Shown piece after piece: positions 61,976 to 64,000 of a DNA stretch of 64,000 nt. The stretch lies in contig NZ_RCSU01000005.1 of assembly GCF_003991355.1 (NCBI RefSeq), positions 1 to 64,000 on the forward strand, written 5' to 3'. Within the stretch, counting starts at the first letter, position 1. Each line of letters opens with the position of its first letter. The notes under the pieces were generated by a model. That model was not told the origin of the DNA, searched no databases, and saw nothing but the letters and a program-made list of their open reading frames with translations. Made by a program: the position numbers and the translations under genes. Source of the stretch: Pseudoflavitalea rhizosphaerae (lineage in GTDB: Bacteria > Bacteroidota > Bacteroidia > Chitinophagales > Chitinophagaceae).

Positions 61976-62952
61976 TTAGACAATCTGAACAGGAAGAATT
62001 TGATATCTCTAACACCTCTGGCTGATGCTCTAAATGCCTTGATCTTAGCATTGAAGGATTCCGCTGAAGCATTGGTGCTTCTGTTGTCAAAGAAGTTCAG
62101 TATGCCGTCATAATGAGTTATCATAGTTCGGGACACTGTTCTGAAGGTCTCTATGCCAGCATCAACCACTTGATTATGCCACAACGCCATCTTTATATAG
62201 GCTTCTTCCTTGCATTTACAATGACGGAAGATTTCAGCCAACCTCATAGATAAATCATAAGCTTGCTTCACTTTGGGATAATGTTCAAAGAGTAATTCGG
62301 CCCGTTGTTTTTGTGAAGGAGTCCACTTGATCTTTTGTTTGAATAATAAGTAGCGGCTGCGGGCCAAAAGTTGCTTGGGTGAGTCACCATTAGGTAAGAG
62401 TTGCTGAACGTAAGTCTGTTTTGCTTTTCTTGCCCGTGCGATCTGCTCGTTCTCTTCATCTATCGCTTGCCAGCGGTATTTGATGCGGATCTCTTGAACG
62501 GCTTCACCAGCCAGTTGTTGTATGTGGAAGCGGTCGATAACCCGCTTTGCAAAAGGGAAACAACGTTTGACGATCAGGTTCATGTTAGCAGCCATATCCA
62601 GGGTGACCTCCTGCACACGCTTCCTTACCCGCAAACTCACGCGGGATAAGACTTCCTCCACCCGGTCAGCCAGTGTTCCCTTCACCATAGCCACCAGTGC
62701 GCCTTTGCCACCCCTGGCTGCTTTATTGGTGATGATAGTGTAAAGCTCATCATTGGACAAAGCTGTTTCATCAATGCTTAGGTGGGTGCCCATGTTTTCT
62801 TCGAACAGCATCCACTCTGAAGCATGTTCCTTTTGATCCCAGTCTTTGTAATCGCTGATATGATGTTTGTATTGCTGTTGAAGTAGTTTGCCATCCAGTT
62901 GATACAGACGGCCCAATTGATGGCAACTGATTGGATGATTATCCAAGTGCAC
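61963..62952 (-). CDS. ISL3-group transposase catalytic subunit (orfB)
   Basis: A 329-residue DDE transposase domain. Key acidic residues can be placed in THLSIDETAL, TLDMAANM and in the C-terminal STNASAESFNAKIK segment, which has the typical N-A-E arrangement. VIDRFHIQQLAGEAVQEIR is the conserved ISL3 block. It opens at a GTG at 62952 that overlaps orfA by 14 bp in the +1 frame. The frame is intact, so the element may still be active if orfA and orfB are both made. Confidence 0.85.
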   Translation of the reverse strand: MHLDNHPISCHQLGRLYQLDGKLLQQQYKHHISDYKDWDQKEHASEWMLFEENMGTHLSIDETALSNDELYTIITNKAARGGKGALVAMVKGTLADRVEEVLSRVSLRVRKRVQEVTLDMAANMNLIVKRCFPFAKRVIDRFHIQQLAGEAVQEIRIKYRWQAIDEENEQIARARKAKQTYVQQLLPNGDSPKQLLARSRYLLFKQKIKWTPSQKQRAELLFEHYPKVKQAYDLSMRLAEIFRHCKCKEEAYIKMALWHNQVVDAGIETFRTVSRTMITHYDGILNFFDNRSTNASAESFNAKIKAFRASARGVRDIKFFLFRLSKLYA

Positions 62953-63322
62953 CTTTTAAAAAAAGCGCGAACTCTTTGGTGAGTCGTGCTCCCTGCATTA
63001 CCAGGTCCCAGTTGCGTGATACGATTTCTCCGGTGCTGACTATCTCCCAGCGTCGGCGGCGGATACTTAAGATTACTTTCTGATCACGGATGGGAAAATC
63101 TTGTACTCTGACTTCAGGCAGGATACCTTTGGAGTGAAGTGTTTGATCCTTGTATTCAGTTGGTGGAAGATTCTTTTCTTCTAAAAACAACACCAGCCCT
63201 TCTTTGTCTTTTACTATGTGGGTTAACTCAAAATAATCCAATGTTCCAGCGGGCAATAAATAACCCATCAATTCTTTTAGCGTGTCCTGTCCTTGAGCTT
63301 TATTCATCTGGCTGCAAAACAA
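62939..63322 (-). CDS. ISAon1-type transposase N-terminal protein (orfA)
   Basis: A 127-residue protein with TLKELMGYLLPAGTLDYFELT and GILPEVRVQDFPIRDQKV, then a basic RRRRWEI block. It matches the N-terminal region proteins that accompany ISAon1 transposases and probably binds the element ends. Its end carries a TTTTTTTAAAAGG run near the start of orfB. Confidence 0.8.
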   Translation of the reverse strand: MFCSQMNKAQGQDTLKELMGYLLPAGTLDYFELTHIVKDKEGLVLFLEEKNLPPTEYKDQTLHSKGILPEVRVQDFPIRDQKVILSIRRRRWEIVSTGEIVSRNWDLVMQGARLTKEFALFLKGALG

Positions 63323-63392
63323 CAGATTTCTTATAAATCCCCCAACTTTTCAACCTGATCCTTCCCTATTCGCGCCGGACGCGGCTTTTCGC

Positions 63393-63433
63393 CAAAAAAA
63401 AGAAGGAAGTACATTTTATTTTGTACTTCCTTC
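63393..63433 (-). terminator. terminator of the tRNA-Val transcript
   Basis: On the minus strand GGAAGTACA/TGTACTTCC forms a long stem, extended by AAGG/CCTT, followed by eight T. It lies 9 bp after the tRNA 3' end. Confidence 0.8.
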
Positions 63434-63441
63434 CGGTGGAG

Positions 63442-63516
63442 TGGGAGTTGACGGGTTCGAACCGCCGACCCTCTGCTTGTAAGGCAGATGCTCTGAACCA
63501 GCTGAGCTAAACTCCC
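63442..63516 (-). tRNA. tRNA-Val (anticodon UAC)
   Basis: A complete cloverleaf on the minus strand: acceptor GGGAGTT/AACTCCC with discriminator A, D arm GCTC...GAGC, anticodon stem TCTGC/GCAGA with loop CTTACAA (anticodon TAC, which reads GUA), and T arm GGCGG-TTCGAAC-CCGTC. CCA is not encoded. A strong terminator follows. Confidence 0.95.
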
Positions 63517-63673
63517 TTTTTGATTTCCCTTTGTTCGTTTGGGAGTGCAAAGATAGGGATTGGAACATTCTCACCAAATTTTTATATAAAAAAAACGGAA
63601 GATTTTTTCTCCAACACCATCATTCTGAATACATCACGATCATGATCTCATCTAAAAGCCTCCGTTCCCGGTC

Positions 63674-63703
63674 TTGCACCCTTGTCATATTTATATAACT
63701 TTG
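63674..63703 (+). promoter_or_regulatory. promoter of clpS (TTG-N19-TAACTTTG)
   Basis: TTG at 63674-63676 and an exact -7 box TAACTTTG at 63696-63703, spaced by 19 bp. This is the best match to the Bacteroidota promoter consensus in the window. Confidence 0.7.
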
Positions 63704-63724
63704 CCCTACTATTAAATCGTACTT

Positions 63725-64000
63725 ATGGCATTTGACGGACCAACAAGGCCTTATCAGGAAGACGATACAGATGTGCTCACCAGCGTTGAGGAACCCTGTA
63801 ACCTGATCGTGTGGAATGATGAGGTGAATACCTTCGAATGGGTGATCGAAACATTGATGGCTGTTTGCGGACATTCCGCGGAGCAGGCCGAGCAATGCGC
63901 CTATATCATCCATTTTCAGGGCAAGTATGCTGTGAAGAATGGGACCTTCGACGAGCTCAAACCACAATGCGATGCCATTACAGACAGAGGCATCGGCGCT
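63725..64000 (+). CDS. clpS: ATP-dependent Clp protease adaptor ClpS (3' end outside window)
   Basis: The visible 92 codons read MAFDGPTRPYQEDD..., then NLIVWNDEVNTFEWVIETL and CAYIIHFQGKYAVKNG, which are the ClpS core: NDxxxxxxWV substrate-binding region and the helix-turn-strand that docks on ClpA/ClpC. ClpS brings N-end-rule substrates to the Clp protease. Its own promoter lies at 63674-63703. The stop is beyond the window. Confidence 0.92.
   Translation, partial: MAFDGPTRPYQEDDTDVLTSVEEPCNLIVWNDEVNTFEWVIETLMAVCGHSAEQAEQCAYIIHFQGKYAVKNGTFDELKPQCDAITDRGIGA

Larger units (their letters stand above)
61949..63343 (-). mobile_element. ISAon1-like insertion sequence (ISL3 group)
   Basis: The two-gene transposase set (orfA N-terminal region, orfB DDE transposase) is characteristic of ISAon1-type elements. 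The ends are not certain: the left end may start near GGGGACTGATTTTT and the right end, on the minus strand, near GGGGGATTTATAAG. These match only partly (GGGG ... GATTT), and no 8-bp target duplication was found. Confidence 0.6.

Noticed and set aside
62954-62965. A -1 programmed frameshift in the IS.
   Set aside because: The U6A site is in place, but orfB lies in the +1 frame, so a -1 shift would not enter it.

Overview
The window looks like a chromosomal segment of a Bacteroidota bacterium, most likely of the Chitinophagaceae or a close relative. The grounds are several promoters of the Bacteroidota type (TAnnTTTG at -7, sometimes with TTG about 19-21 bp upstream), a menaquinone futalosine-pathway gene (mqnA), an ISAon1-type transposase pair, few Shine-Dalgarno sequences, and many family-level matches (DUF3857 transglutaminases, YfhO, receiver-CRP fusion). 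The species cannot be named from the sequence alone.

Layout. 1-5473: two DUF3857/transglutaminase-like exported proteins, a methyltransferase and aquaporin Z, all on the minus strand. 5611-8832: a UPF1/IGHMBP2-like helicase and a saccharopine/alanine dehydrogenase-like enzyme. 9020-13204: an export operon for a surface polysaccharide (Wzm-like permease, Wzt-like ATPase, two GT2 glycosyltransferases). 13214-17837: tRNA modification genes trmN6 and tsaD, a MacB-type permease, an aldose epimerase homologue and a small conserved protein. 17838-20504: an unusual 600-bp spacer with 11-bp-period repeats, an XRE regulator, and a three-gene hipB-hipS-hipT-like toxin-antitoxin operon with paired operators. 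20522-26020: YitT, RF3, a GNAT protein, PurB and MqnA.

26086-36813 is a second glycan locus: flippase, FkbM and other methyltransferases, GT9, GT2, two GT4, a short epimerase-like protein and YfhO. 36878-46645 holds a queuosine-precursor transporter, GNAT, PrsW, a large exported protein with a gluzincin motif and probable beta-propeller and beta-barrel, and a two-component pair (PAS histidine kinase; receiver-cNMP-HTH fusion). 46750-53368 holds a HAD phosphatase, an SDR, an AraC regulator, a peroxiredoxin-like protein, ValS and a 42-residue membrane peptide. 53569-60618 holds an exonuclease-GIY-YIG gene broken by an in-frame stop, a lipoprotein, two paralogous XRE regulators, a structured non-coding region, a CRP/FNR regulator, tandem paralogous methyltransferases and a SulP transporter. 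60823-64000 holds an FKBP lipoprotein, a decayed patch (frameshifted ParE-like toxin, recombinase remnant, ISAon1-like IS), tRNA-Val and the start of clpS.

The most striking features are: a family of four ~111-bp palindromic elements, each made of four mini-hairpins and each just downstream of a stop codon; the 11-bp-period arrays at 17960-18267; the HipBST-like operon; the nonsense codon in the exonuclease gene; and the competing-hairpin region at 56427-56808. Functional statements rest on motif and family recognition by eye; no database search was run.
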